From Polyangiaceae bacterium (lineage in GTDB: Bacteria; Myxococcota; Polyangia; Polyangiales; Polyangiaceae), in NCBI GenBank assembly GCA_025936205.1, contig JAICTU010000028.1, forward strand, positions 1 through 31,964: a stretch of DNA of 31,964 nucleotides. Direction: 5' to 3'. Below, piece by piece: positions 1 to 9,500 of this stretch. Made by a program: the position numbers and the translations under genes. Each line of letters opens with the position of its first letter. Positions within the stretch are counted from its first letter, which is position 1. Below the pieces are notes generated by a model. That model was given only the letters and a program-made list of their open reading frames with translations, was not told where the DNA came from and ran no database searches.

Positions 1-1530
1 CAAGAACTTCAGCTCCGCCTGCTGCTCGAGCGGTGCGAAGAGCTCGATCAGGTCGCGCGCCAGCGCCGCGCGGTCTCCGCGAATTCGGTTCCGCTCCAGG
101 CGCAGCGCGCTCATCCACGGCGACTCAGGCAGCTGCGTCATCAGCGCGTCGACCGTGCCCGCATCGCCATTGACGACCGCCCGCCCGAGCTCGAGCTCCA
201 GCGCGCTGGAGCTCGACGGCAGCACGCCGCTGCTGCTCGAGCGCGCGAGCGCGAAGGCGAGCGGCCGCAGCTCGGGCTCCGCTTCTGGTGCCAGCGCGGC
301 CTCCGGACGTGCGCCGCTCAGCGCTGCCAGCGCCGCACGGTCGCCGTTCGAGAATGCCCGCTCCGCCACGGCAGACGTGCCGGGAGCAGCGGCAACTGCA
401 CCCGAATCGGCAGTCAGGGCTTCGGCGAGGGCTTCGCGCGCACCCAGGGCCAGGGCTCTGCCGGCCCAGGTCCGCAGCTCCAGGCGCCCCGGATGGCGTT
501 GGGCGAGTCGCTGAACGGCTCCGAGCACCTCCTCCGGCTCCGACCTGGGTAAGACGCGCCACAGAGTTGTCAGAAAATGCACTGCGGCGCTCAACCCGGG
601 CCGTGCCTCCAGCTGCGAAAGTGCATCGGCGGCCTCCACCAAACGCCCGCGGCCGAGAGCTCGCTGCGTCTCGAGCAGCGGTTGCGCGCTCAGATCGTTC
701 GGCCCGAGCCGCGGTGCCTCGGAACCACGCAGCTGGCGCAGCTGCCCTGTGGCCTGCCGCAACGGCTTGAGCGACTCATCAGGACGGAAGCGCACATCCG
801 GCGGGCGCTGCGTGTTCGCCCGCTGTCGCACCAGCCGCTGCAGGGTGGCGCGGTGGTCCGTGGGATCACTCTGCTCGGCGGCTTCCAGGCGCTGCTCGCT
901 CTCGCCGTCTTCTCGCCGCTGTAAGCGCAGCAGCTCCGCGATCAGATAGTAGGCGTGCGCGCGGGTTGCCGGCAGCCGTGCCGCACGAGCTTCTTCCTGC
1001 AGGCCGCGCAAAGCCGTGCTGATGTCGTTCTCGCCCATGGCCAGCGCGCGCGCTTGCCGAGCGGCGAGCCCGGGTGTGCCTGCTGGGTTGGCAGCTTGAT
1101 CCGCCAGGCGCCGAGCCTCGACGCTTGAACCGAGCAACGCGCGCACCTCGCTCGCGGCGAGCAGCAAGCGGCTGCGCGTCGCCGCGTCCGGGTGTGACTT
1201 CGCTTCCGACTCCAGCCATTCAGCGCGCCGTTCCCAGTCCGATCGAGCAGGGGTCAGGTGCTCGGCGGCGGGGCGCTCCGCATCGAACGCGACGACCGGC
1301 ACCGGACCAGCGGGAGAGTCGATGCTGGGGCGGGCAGGAGACGACGAAACCCCGCGGCTGCTGCGCGGCGCGAGCCCCGACGCGCGTCCGCTCGCCGGCG
1401 CGGCGTCCACCTGCGGCGAATGGGCCGCCTGCGCGCCGCTCGTGGGCGGCACTGTCTGCGGCCGATCAGGGTCTACGACATCGCTGAGCTCGATCGGCGC
1501 AGTCGGAAGTGGGTTCAGCGGAGAGCTCAT
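1..1530 (-). CDS. Helical-repeat (TPR-like) protein, C-terminal part cut off by window edge
   Basis: The frame is open from the ATG at 1530 down to base 1 with no stop, giving 510 codons, so the C-terminus lies outside the window. I do not recognise a named family. The first ~85 residues are Pro/Ser/Ala rich and probably disordered. From about residue 90 on it is Ala/Leu/Arg/Glu-rich helix with repeat-like spacing (for example AHAYYLIAELLRLQRREDGE and RTWAGRALALGAREALAEAL), as in TPR or similar alpha-solenoids. There is no signal peptide. The ATG overlaps the stop of the upstream giant TPR gene as ATGA, with only a weak GGGG upstream, so translation is probably coupled to that gene and the two products may act together. 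Function is unknown. Confidence 0.85.
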   Translation of the reverse strand, partial: MSSPLNPLPTAPIELSDVVDPDRPQTVPPTSGAQAAHSPQVDAAPASGRASGLAPRSSRGVSSSPARPSIDSPAGPVPVVAFDAERPAAEHLTPARSDWERRAEWLESEAKSHPDAATRSRLLLAASEVRALLGSSVEARRLADQAANPAGTPGLAARQARALAMGENDISTALRGLQEEARAARLPATRAHAYYLIAELLRLQRREDGESEQRLEAAEQSDPTDHRATLQRLVRQRANTQRPPDVRFRPDESLKPLRQATGQLRQLRGSEAPRLGPNDLSAQPLLETQRALGRGRLVEAADALSQLEARPGLSAAVHFLTTLWRVLPRSEPEEVLGAVQRLAQRHPGRLELRTWAGRALALGAREALAEALTADSGAVAAAPGTSAVAERAFSNGDRAALAALSGARPEAALAPEAEPELRPLAFALARSSSSGVLPSSSSALELELGRAVVNGDAGTVDALMTQLPESPWMSALRLERNRIRGDRAALARDLIELFAPLEQQAELKFL

Positions 1531-4500
1531 GTCAATCGCACCCCGAAGCGCTGTCGCAGCCACTGGAAGCCGGGCGACAGCACGAAACTGGCGACACGCC
1601 GGGTGCGTTCGTTGGGCGGCGCCGGCGTGCTCTGGCGATCGTGCGGCGGGCGATCCGCGAGCACCAGCGAGATGTCGCCCACGGTGATGGCGGCAGCACG
1701 GTCGAGGCTGGAGAGCGCCGCGCTGATCCAACTCACCACGTCCACATTGGCTCGATGCAACGCCTGGCAGCGCTCCGGCAGGAGCTTGCGCACCTTGCGC
1801 GGCAGAACCCGAGCGAGCTGGCGTTCGAAGTCGGCCTGGCGCGAGTAGCTCGGCGCGGCGAGCGGCGACTGGGCCAGGCTGCAGACAGCCACGATCAGCG
1901 CGGCGACGTCGAGCTCGTCCAGCTGGGTCAGCGCACCCTGATGCCGCCGCAGCGCGAACAGCGCGCGCACCAGCTCCTGGCGCTGGAAGGGCGCGAGCGG
2001 CGCGCCCACGCGCGAGCCGATGATGATCGTGATCGGTTCGGTCGCCAGCGCCACGATGCGGTCGGCGTTCACCGCTGACTGGTACAGCTCGAACTCGCCC
2101 AGGCCCAGCGCCCCGGCCCAGGCGGCAATCTCGCTGCGCACCGGCAACCCTGCGCTCGGCGGGATGCGCTCGCGCCGCGTGACCTGGAAGGTTTTCAGGT
2201 CGGGGCCCAGCGCGCGCACGAGGTGCGGCGCGAGCAGCTCCAGTAACTCCGCGATCGGTCCCCGATCCTCTGGATCGACGAGCTCGCTCAGCAGCTCGGG
2301 GGTCCAGGCGATCGAAGGTATCGCGGCGAGGCGTTGATCGAGAGCGGCCAGCTCGGCGCGCGCGCCGCTGCTCGGACCCTGGCCCAGGGCCAGCAGAGCA
2401 CCGAGCGAGACCTGCCGCACGCCCAGGTCGCCGGTGCGATCGGCGATGCGGGCCAGACGCTTGAGCGCATCGAGCTGGAAGGGCTCCTGCTCGAGCCGCT
2501 GCTCGAGGGCGGCCTGGCTCGCCGGCAAGAGCTTGTCCGTGAGCTGCGCATCGAGGGCGCCGCTCAGCGCCAGGTCGAGGGCTTCGGCGTCGTGGGGGAT
2601 CAGGGCGAGCAGAGCTTCCACCGCACGCCCGGCGGCGTGCGCTTCCCCGCGCCGATCGCGATGGATGGCCAACGCGAGGCGCGCCGCCTCCGCTCGCTCC
2701 TCGGGCGTGGCGCGCTCGAACATGAGTTGCTCGAGCGCCACCACGGCCTCATCCCAGTTGCCGCTCTTGGCTGCGGCGCGCGCCAGGCGCTCGCGCACGG
2801 CGAGCGTGCTCGCCCCGGCGCGATGCAACATCAGCAGCACCTCCGTGGCGCGTTTTGTGTCATCGAGCTGGTTTTCAAACAGATCGACCGCGTACAGACC
2901 GCTCGTCAAACGCTCGGCAGCCGGGGTGCCCGGCAGCGAAGCGAGCCTCGCGAGCGCGTCAGCCGCCTCCGGATAGCGCTGGGTCGTGATGTAGATCTCA
3001 CCCAGCAGCGTCAGTGCTCCCACATGTTGTGAATCGAGGGACAGGACATGGTCGAGTGCGTTGAGCGCGGTGCGCGTATCATCCAGCTTGCGCGCCGCGC
3101 GTGCTCTCTCCCACTCGAGCTCCCGCTGCTCGTCTGCCGAGATGGTCGCCGCCAGGCGCTTCTGGCTCAGCTCCACGATGCGAGCGGCGTCACCTCGTTC
3201 GCGCACTCGCGCGAAGAGGCGTTCGAAGCTCGAGCGCCGCCCGATATCCAGCTCCACCGCCCGCGCCAGAGCGGCCTCGCCATTGCTCTCGTCCCGCAGC
3301 TGATCGAGAAAAATGCTGGCCGCGTCTTCGAACAAACGCGCGCCCTGGGCCGGGTCGCGACTGGTGCGCGCCAGCGCCACCGTGGCATCGGCGATCAGCG
3401 CGACGTCGTCGCCCAGTTTCGCCGCCGCGAGCATGCCCTCGAAGCCGGCAGGGTCCTCGGGAAACGCCTGTGCATACAGCTGAAAGGCCGCGAGCGCTGC
3501 GACCCCTTCGCCAGCCGCCAGCAAATTGTAGCCGCGCAAGAGCGCCAGGATGGGCTCGTTCTCCGCGCCGAGCAACGGCGCCGCGCCTTCGAGAGCGCGC
3601 GCCCGCCTGCGCGGATCGCAGCCCGGGGGGGACGTTTCCAGATTGGTGAGGCGCAACGGAGCCGTGTTGCCCGCGAGAAAGGGCGCCGGGGCCGCGCCTG
3701 ACAGCTGAGCCACGAGCGTGCCGCTCGCAGCGCAGAGCTCCGCGGCGCTTCCCGACAGCAGCTCGCTCAAACGATAGCGCGCGCGACACTCGACGGCCGG
3801 TTGCCCCAACCGTTGCGTCGCCGCGAGCCATTCCAGGGCGGACGCCAGACTATCGCTGGATTCGGACCAGCGCCGCGTCACCTCCTCCAGGGTCTGTGGC
3901 TGCGCCTCGGGGCGAGCGATGCAGTCCAGGTAGCGCCAGGCGTCCACGACCCGGCTGGCGTCTGGATTCAGCGCTGCCAGCCGCTCCAGCAGTGCGGGAT
4001 CGCTGCCCTGGCCGAGGGCTCGCCCCTGCAGCAGGATCTGCAGCCGTGCGGCGGTGGCCAGCGGAGAGTCGTCGGTTTCGCCGACGGCGCGGAGCGCGCT
4101 CTGGAGCTCGCCCAGCAGCTGCTGGCTGGGCGGGTTCGAGCGAATGCTTCGTTCCAGCGCTCCGAGTAGCAACTCACTGGGCTCGGCGCCGCGCTCGTCG
4201 ATCGGCCCCAGGCTGTGCTCCCGTGCGCGCCGCGCCCAGAATGCGAGCGCGCTCGCAGAACCAGGGACACGGCGCTCCGCCGCATCAAATTCGAGCGCCG
4301 CGTCCGCTCCGCGCCCGCCGTGCCAGCGGCGTAGCCCCGCTTCGATGCACAGCGAGGCCGCCAGCTCCTGGTCTTCGAGCGCGGCTGCGCTGGAGCCGAG
4401 CACGGCCGCCAGCTCCGCGGGCAGCGCAGAGTTGCCGTCCAGAAAAGCCGTCAGGCTTCCGGCGACCACGCCGGCCGCCGGCTGCTCGCGATGCAACCGC

Positions 4501-6242
4501 TCGAGCAACTCGCGCGCGAGCGCCTTTTCTCCCCCCGCGAGCAAGCGCAACGCTGCCAACCAGTGCAGGGCGGCGCGCGGCGTGGCGGCGCTCTGCTGAG
4601 CGAGCGCGAGCAGGGCTTCGGCGGCTTCCTTTGCGGGCCCGTCCGCGGCCGGCGCAAATGCCCGCGCGAGACAAGCCGCTGTCGGGCCCATGCCTGGTTC
4701 CGCGAGCGCGGCTTCGATCCGCTTCAGCTCCGCGTCCTTGCCCGGGGCTGCCCCGAGGAAAGTGCTGCGCCATTGTTCCAGCAACAGAGCCGTCCGCTGC
4801 GCGGCGTTCGTCTCCAGCTCCAGCAACCGCCGGCTGGCGCTCGCTTTCCAGCCCGCGTCGTCGCTGGCGAAAGCGAGCACGCGTTCCAGGCGCGCACTGA
4901 GCAGTGGGCTGACGCCCGACTGTTGCGCGGCTGCGAGCGATCGGCGCGCAGCGTCTGGAGCGCCGGCCCGCAGTGCGTATTCCAGGGCGGCAAGCAACCG
5001 TGCACGCGCTTGCGCGCGCGGCTCGCTCAGCTGCGCGGCGATCTGCTCCAGGGCTCGGGCGTGGCCTTCCGCATTGCGCGTGCCGCGCAGCAGGTCGAGC
5101 TGAAACGCTCGCGCGGTCCAGCACGCTGGATCGGCGACCAGCGCTACCTCCAGGGCTTCGAGAGCCAGCAAGGGCTCATTGCGCGCCAGGCGCGACTCTG
5201 CCAGACGCACGGCCAGCGCCGCGCGTTCCGCACCTTCCGGCAACGCGACGAGCTCCGCCAAGGCCAGGCGCTCCACCGTTGCATGCCGCCCGGCGCGCTC
5301 GGCTTGCCTCAACAGAGCATGGGCCGCCACCGGGTCGGCGGGATCGATCTCCAGCGCGCGCTCGAGCGTGTCTACGGCCTCGTCTTCGTGCCCCAGCTTG
5401 CTCTGCAGCCGAGACAGCTCCAGCAGAGCCGCCCCGGCGCGCGCCGGCGCGCGCGCGGAGCTCGGGTTGCGTCCCGGCGGCGCGGAGACGAGAATGCGCG
5501 CCGCCTGCAGCGTCAGGGCTTCGAGGGTCCAGTCCAAGCGTCCACTGCTGCGTCCGAGCTGAACCCTGGACTCGAGTGCGCGGAGCCCCAGCGCGCCGCT
5601 GTCGGCGGTGGCCGCCACGAGCAGGCCATGAGCCCGCTCGACTTGGCCATTGCTGATGCAACAAGCCGCGAGCTCCAGGCCGAGCCAGTGTGACAGGCCG
5701 ACGTCCTGTGCCAGGACGTGCTGACCTTCGAGCGCGCGCTGCAGGCGCGCGCGGTCTCCCTGGCGCCGCGCCAGCAGCTCGAGCGTGAGCAGCGCCGCCG
5801 CATCGTCGGCACGCGCTCGCAGCGCCATCTCGATTGCTTCGAGCGCGCGGGCGTCATCCCGCTCGTGAGCGATGGCGCACCAGGCGCGGAGCAGCTGTGC
5901 CCGTGCCTCCTCTTCCTGCGTATCCGCCGTGCGGCACAGGTGGTCGAGCAGAGTGGGTAGATTCTTGAAAGAGCGCCGGCGTTCGATCACCGAGATCAAT
6001 CGCTCCAGCGGCTCCTTGAAGCGGGGCAGGGCGTTGACCGCCGCCAGCAGCTCGCGGACAGCCAGGGAATCACGCCCCGCCAGCTCCTGCAGCACACCGA
6101 TCTCATGGCGCAAGGCTGCTTTTCGGTCGGGCAGCTCCGCCTGCTCGAGCTCCGCTTGCAGCCAGCTCAGGCTGGTTTCGAGCAACAGCTGCTCGGGGCC
6201 GGCAGCAGGTGGTCGAGAGGTAGGTAGGAGGGAGACGTGCAT
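1527..6242 (-). CDS. Giant TPR/alpha-solenoid protein with a distinct C-terminal domain
   Basis: About 1571 residues from the ATG at 6242. In-frame starts further upstream exist (ATG 6329, GTG 6350), but the added residues look like unconserved leader. An AGAAGGAAG purine stretch lies about 15 nt before 6242, which is rather far, so the start is only moderately sure. Nearly the whole protein is Ala/Leu/Glu-rich helix with TPR-like units such as DEAVDTLERALEIDPADPVA and RYPEAADALARLASLPGTPA. The last ~300 residues change character: beta-containing stretches (DRIVALATEPITIIIGSRVG) precede helices (PFQRQELVRALFALRRHQ), which suggests a separate globular domain. There is no signal peptide or obvious membrane span, so it is probably cytoplasmic. 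It is coupled by ATGA to the next gene and divergent from the zinc-ribbon/TPR gene. TPR arrays usually scaffold protein complexes; the partner here is unknown. Confidence 0.88.
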   Translation of the reverse strand: MHVSLLPTSRPPAAGPEQLLLETSLSWLQAELEQAELPDRKAALRHEIGVLQELAGRDSLAVRELLAAVNALPRFKEPLERLISVIERRRSFKNLPTLLDHLCRTADTQEEEARAQLLRAWCAIAHERDDARALEAIEMALRARADDAAALLTLELLARRQGDRARLQRALEGQHVLAQDVGLSHWLGLELAACCISNGQVERAHGLLVAATADSGALGLRALESRVQLGRSSGRLDWTLEALTLQAARILVSAPPGRNPSSARAPARAGAALLELSRLQSKLGHEDEAVDTLERALEIDPADPVAAHALLRQAERAGRHATVERLALAELVALPEGAERAALAVRLAESRLARNEPLLALEALEVALVADPACWTARAFQLDLLRGTRNAEGHARALEQIAAQLSEPRAQARARLLAALEYALRAGAPDAARRSLAAAQQSGVSPLLSARLERVLAFASDDAGWKASASRRLLELETNAAQRTALLLEQWRSTFLGAAPGKDAELKRIEAALAEPGMGPTAACLARAFAPAADGPAKEAAEALLALAQQSAATPRAALHWLAALRLLAGGEKALARELLERLHREQPAAGVVAGSLTAFLDGNSALPAELAAVLGSSAAALEDQELAASLCIEAGLRRWHGGRGADAALEFDAAERRVPGSASALAFWARRAREHSLGPIDERGAEPSELLLGALERSIRSNPPSQQLLGELQSALRAVGETDDSPLATAARLQILLQGRALGQGSDPALLERLAALNPDASRVVDAWRYLDCIARPEAQPQTLEEVTRRWSESSDSLASALEWLAATQRLGQPAVECRARYRLSELLSGSAAELCAASGTLVAQLSGAAPAPFLAGNTAPLRLTNLETSPPGCDPRRRARALEGAAPLLGAENEPILALLRGYNLLAAGEGVAALAAFQLYAQAFPEDPAGFEGMLAAAKLGDDVALIADATVALARTSRDPAQGARLFEDAASIFLDQLRDESNGEAALARAVELDIGRRSSFERLFARVRERGDAARIVELSQKRLAATISADEQRELEWERARAARKLDDTRTALNALDHVLSLDSQHVGALTLLGEIYITTQRYPEAADALARLASLPGTPAAERLTSGLYAVDLFENQLDDTKRATEVLLMLHRAGASTLAVRERLARAAAKSGNWDEAVVALEQLMFERATPEERAEAARLALAIHRDRRGEAHAAGRAVEALLALIPHDAEALDLALSGALDAQLTDKLLPASQAALEQRLEQEPFQLDALKRLARIADRTGDLGVRQVSLGALLALGQGPSSGARAELAALDQRLAAIPSIAWTPELLSELVDPEDRGPIAELLELLAPHLVRALGPDLKTFQVTRRERIPPSAGLPVRSEIAAWAGALGLGEFELYQSAVNADRIVALATEPITIIIGSRVGAPLAPFQRQELVRALFALRRHQGALTQLDELDVAALIVAVCSLAQSPLAAPSYSRQADFERQLARVLPRKVRKLLPERCQALHRANVDVVSWISAALSSLDRAAAITVGDISLVLADRPPHDRQSTPAPPNERTRRVASFVLSPGFQWLRQRFGVRLT

Positions 6243-6380
6243 CGGTTCGGGCGCGAGCTTCCTTCTAACATTCTCGAGCCGCCGTTCGCGAAATTGAAAG
6301 TCGTTGCCGGCGCACTCCGTGTTCCGCATCCCAATCCGCCAGCGCTCCACGTTGCCGCTCTGGTACTCACCTCGGAGCCC

Positions 6381-6398
6381 GCGCCGCTGGAGCGGCGC
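6381..6398. repeat. Perfect inverted repeat, 7-8 bp arms
   Basis: GCGCCGC and GCGGCGC flank TGGA, and the inner T/A also pairs, giving a very stable GC hairpin. It lies about 140 nt upstream of the minus-strand TPR start and 155 nt upstream of the plus-strand start. It could be part of a leader or an operator. GC-rich DNA makes such hairpins fairly common by chance. Confidence 0.4.
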
Positions 6399-6513
6399 CG
6401 CGGGTGTGCTCTGTCAGTCCATGTAGGCGCTTCTGCCCGTGCGGTTGCGCTACCGCCGGCCTCGAAGCGCGGGGAGCCTCAGCAAGCCCAAAGTCCGGGC
6501 GTATATACGTTTT

Positions 6514-6531
6514 GGAACGCTGACTCGTTCC
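6514..6531. promoter_or_regulatory. Inverted repeat GGAACG-N6-CGTTCC, candidate operator
   Basis: GGAACG (6514-6519) and CGTTCC (6526-6531) are exact inverted copies separated by CTGACT. The element ends 22 nt before the ATG at 6554 and begins just after the CGTATATACG palindrome. This is the position expected of an operator over a promoter or start region, or of a 5'-UTR hairpin. No regulator is identifiable in the window. Confidence 0.4.
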
Positions 6532-6553
6532 GCGAGCCAACACGAAGAGGCGA

Positions 6554-9500
6554 ATGTTCAAAGTCGAATGCCTGGGCTGTCAAGCTCCCTATCAGGTGGA
6601 CGAAAAGCGCGTCCCCGAAAAGGGCCTGAAGATGCGCTGTCCCAAGTGCGGCACGAGCTTCAGGGTCGAGCCGCCTGGGGGTAACGGCAACTCGAACAAT
6701 GCTTCGTCCCTGGCAGCAGAGAGCGCAGAGGCACCCGGCTCCGTGTCGCGCCCGTTCAGCAGCAGCGGCTTCGAGCCGAGCAAGCCGCCGGGCAAGCCGC
6801 CGGGCTCGACCCGCGACCCTCTGGCTCGCACGATGATCGGCGTCTCGTCTGCCGATCTCGGGCTGAGCGCGCTGCCCGCGGTGGTTGACCCTGCAAAGCC
6901 GAGACCGTTTCGAATTCCGCGGCCCAATGCTGGCGCGCCCGAGTCCGCGGGCGCGCTGCCGGCGCCACCCATCGCGCGCGCGCCAGAGCCCGCACCGACT
7001 TCGGCACAAGAGCTGAACACCGTGCAAGAGGCGTGGATTCCGGCCGAGTCGGATGCTCCACCCCCAGAGTCGCTCGCGGAGCCGAGCTCGCCATTGAGCT
7101 TGTCCGAGCTGCCGCAGCCTGTGCCACCTCTTGCCATTGGTCAGCAGCCGACGATGCAGATCGCGAAGGTCTCGGCGGCAGCTGCTGCCGAGGGGCTCGA
7201 GCTCGATTACGGCGATGACCTGCCGATGCCCGCGACGCCCGGCAAGAAGCCGCCGCCACCACGACGCGGCCGTCCGCCCGCAAAACCCGAGAAGCCGAGT
7301 GCAGCCGCCGACCCCGGAGCCATCCCGGAGGCCCAGGCCGCTCCGGTGGTCGCACCGCCTCCGCCGGCAGAGCTGCCCGAGACGATCGACCTGCCCGCAC
7401 GGTTGCAAGACCTTCAACCCGCTCCGGCGAAGCCAGCGCCGGGGCGCGCCGTGCCCGCGCCTGCAGTGCCCGCCGCTGTCCCCGTGCCTTCAATCCCGGC
7501 GGCCCCGGCACCTCCCGCGCGAGCGAAGAGCTCGAGCCTGGACGAGCTGGACTTGCCTGCCGTGCCCAACCGCGACGGTGTAGCCGGGCTGCCCGCGGCG
7601 CGGCAACCGCGGCCGGTGCCCGCGCCGCCCGTCTCCGCGGCCCCGAAGGCGCCTGTGCCCGCGAGCGCCATGGCGCCGAAGGCGCCTGCGCCGCCCGTCG
7701 CCCCGAAGGCTTCTCCGCGGGTCGAGCTCGAGCTCGACTTGCCCGACGTGAGCACATCGCTGGTACCCAAGGCGCGCCGTCCCGCCGTCAGCGATTTGCC
7801 GGATGTCCTCGGCGCGGGTCTGCCGGACATCCTCGGTGCGGGTCTGCCCGATGTCGCTCGCGCGGGTCTGCCGGACATCCTCGGTGCGGGTCTGCCCGAT
7901 GTCGCTCGCGCGGGTCTACCCGCCGTCTCGGCAGGCTTGCCTGCGGTTGCAGCGGGGTTGCCCGCGGTCTCCGCGGGCCTGCCCGCGGTCTCCGCGGGTC
8001 TGCCCGAGGTCGTGCGGGCAGGTCTGCCAGACGTGGCCGCAGGTCTGCCCGAAGTTGCCGGCTCAGCCTTGCCGGATGTGCTGCGCGCGGGTCTGCCTGC
8101 CGTCAGCGACACGGGCTTGCCCGAGGTGATGGGGCGCGGGGTAGGCGGCTTCGGCCGCATCAATTTGCCCGTTGCACGCGAGGCGGGCTTGCCCGAGGTG
8201 AGGGCGCCGGGCATTGGCCCCGCCGATCTGCCCAGCGTGGGGGATGCGCTGCCGGCCGTGGTCGGCCAGGCCTGGGACTCGGCGAACTTACCGTCGTCGG
8301 TCGAGGAGAATCCGTTCGGCGATTTCGGGAACTCCGGCGACGATCCCTTCGCGGGTTCGGAAGCGGACTTTGGCTCGCCTTCGGCAACGGATGACCCCTT
8401 TGCTGGAGCGGTGGAGGGCAACGGCTTCGGCTCCAGCCGTGAGGTCGCGGAGCCTGGCGCTGGCTCCGCCTACGGCGAAGTGGACATCGCCGGCGGCAGC
8501 GGCTCGGCCTCGATCGAGACCGAGGACATGGAGCAGGTGATCCCTCAGCGCTCCAGCCAGCCACCAGCCCGCGCCGCCGCGCACGCCAATGTCCATGCCG
8601 AGGGGGCGGATTCCGACACGGCGGGCTCGACACTCGAGCTCGGACCCGAGCGCCGCCCCGTGCCACGCCGGCGCTCCAAGCGCCTGATGGCTGCACTCGC
8701 GATCTGCGGCGGAGCGATCGCGGGAGGTGCGCTCTCGCTCGAGCCGCGTCTGGGCCCATTCGGCGTCCATTTCATTCTCGACCAGGTGCACCGCCCGGAG
8801 CACGAACGCCAGCTCGCGCAGCTGGTGACGGAAGGCCGTCAGGGAGCCGCGCAGGACACGCTCGACGCTGCAAGCGCGGCGCTGGCGCACCTCGAGGCAG
8901 CACGCCTGCTGGCGCCACGCTTCGAGCCGCTCCACGCGCGCTCCGCGTTCGAGCACTACGACGTCGGCCTGCGCTTCGGGCCGCTGCCGAAGCTCGAGGC
9001 GACCGCCAAGGCGGCGCTGGAGCGCGTCGATCCCCAATCCACTGCGCCGAGCAGCCGCCTGGCGCGCGCGGCGCGGGCAGCTGCCGAACACGACAAGGAA
9101 GCCAAGCAGTACCTGGAGGCACTCGGAGCCGATCCAGATGCCCGCCAGATGCTCGGTGAGCTCGCGCTCCAGAATGAGGATTGGGCGGGGGCGGTGCAGA
9201 TCTGGAGCGAGCTCGCCAAGGCCGACCCGCAGAACGCGCGCGCCCTGTTCGGTGTGGCGCGCGCGGAGCTCGGCCGGGGAGAACCGACCGCAGCGCGCAA
9301 CGATGCGCAGCGGGTGCTGACCATCAGTCCCGAGCACGTTGGGGCTCGCATCCTGCTCTTGGAGGCGCAGCGCGCCATCGCAGACGCGGGAGTCAAGGAC
9401 GCGCCCCGCGACGTGGGCACGGAGAACCTGGTCGCCAACCTGATCCAGGCTTTGCCGCACGCCTCGCCCGGTGAGGCAGCGCTGGCGCAGACCGTGCTCG

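Larger units (their letters stand above)
6243..6553. promoter_or_regulatory. Divergent intergenic region between the giant TPR gene and the zinc-ribbon TPR gene
   Basis: No credible gene lies here. This ~310-bp stretch must hold promoters for both divergent genes. It contains an 18-bp inverted repeat at 6381-6398, the AT-rich 10-bp palindrome CGTATATACG at 6500-6509 (a possible -10 region for the plus-strand gene), and a second inverted repeat at 6514-6531. The plus-strand gene has AGAGG just upstream of its ATG. I could not find a convincing matched -35/-10 pair, so promoter positions are not assigned. Confidence 0.5.

Noticed and set aside
2334..3032. Long plus-strand open frame opposite the giant TPR gene
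   Set aside because: Mirror frame of a high-GC gene: low-complexity Arg/Gln/Ala composition, no ribosome site or motif. The same applies to the other long frames opposite 1527-6242.
7813..7908. Possible CRISPR-like repeats
   Set aside because: The units are directly adjacent with no spacers, and are in-frame coding tandem repeats.
7414..8421. Minus-strand frame of SGKP/TSGRPA repeats
   Set aside because: Antisense reading of the LPxV repeat DNA; its repetitiveness only mirrors the coding repeat.
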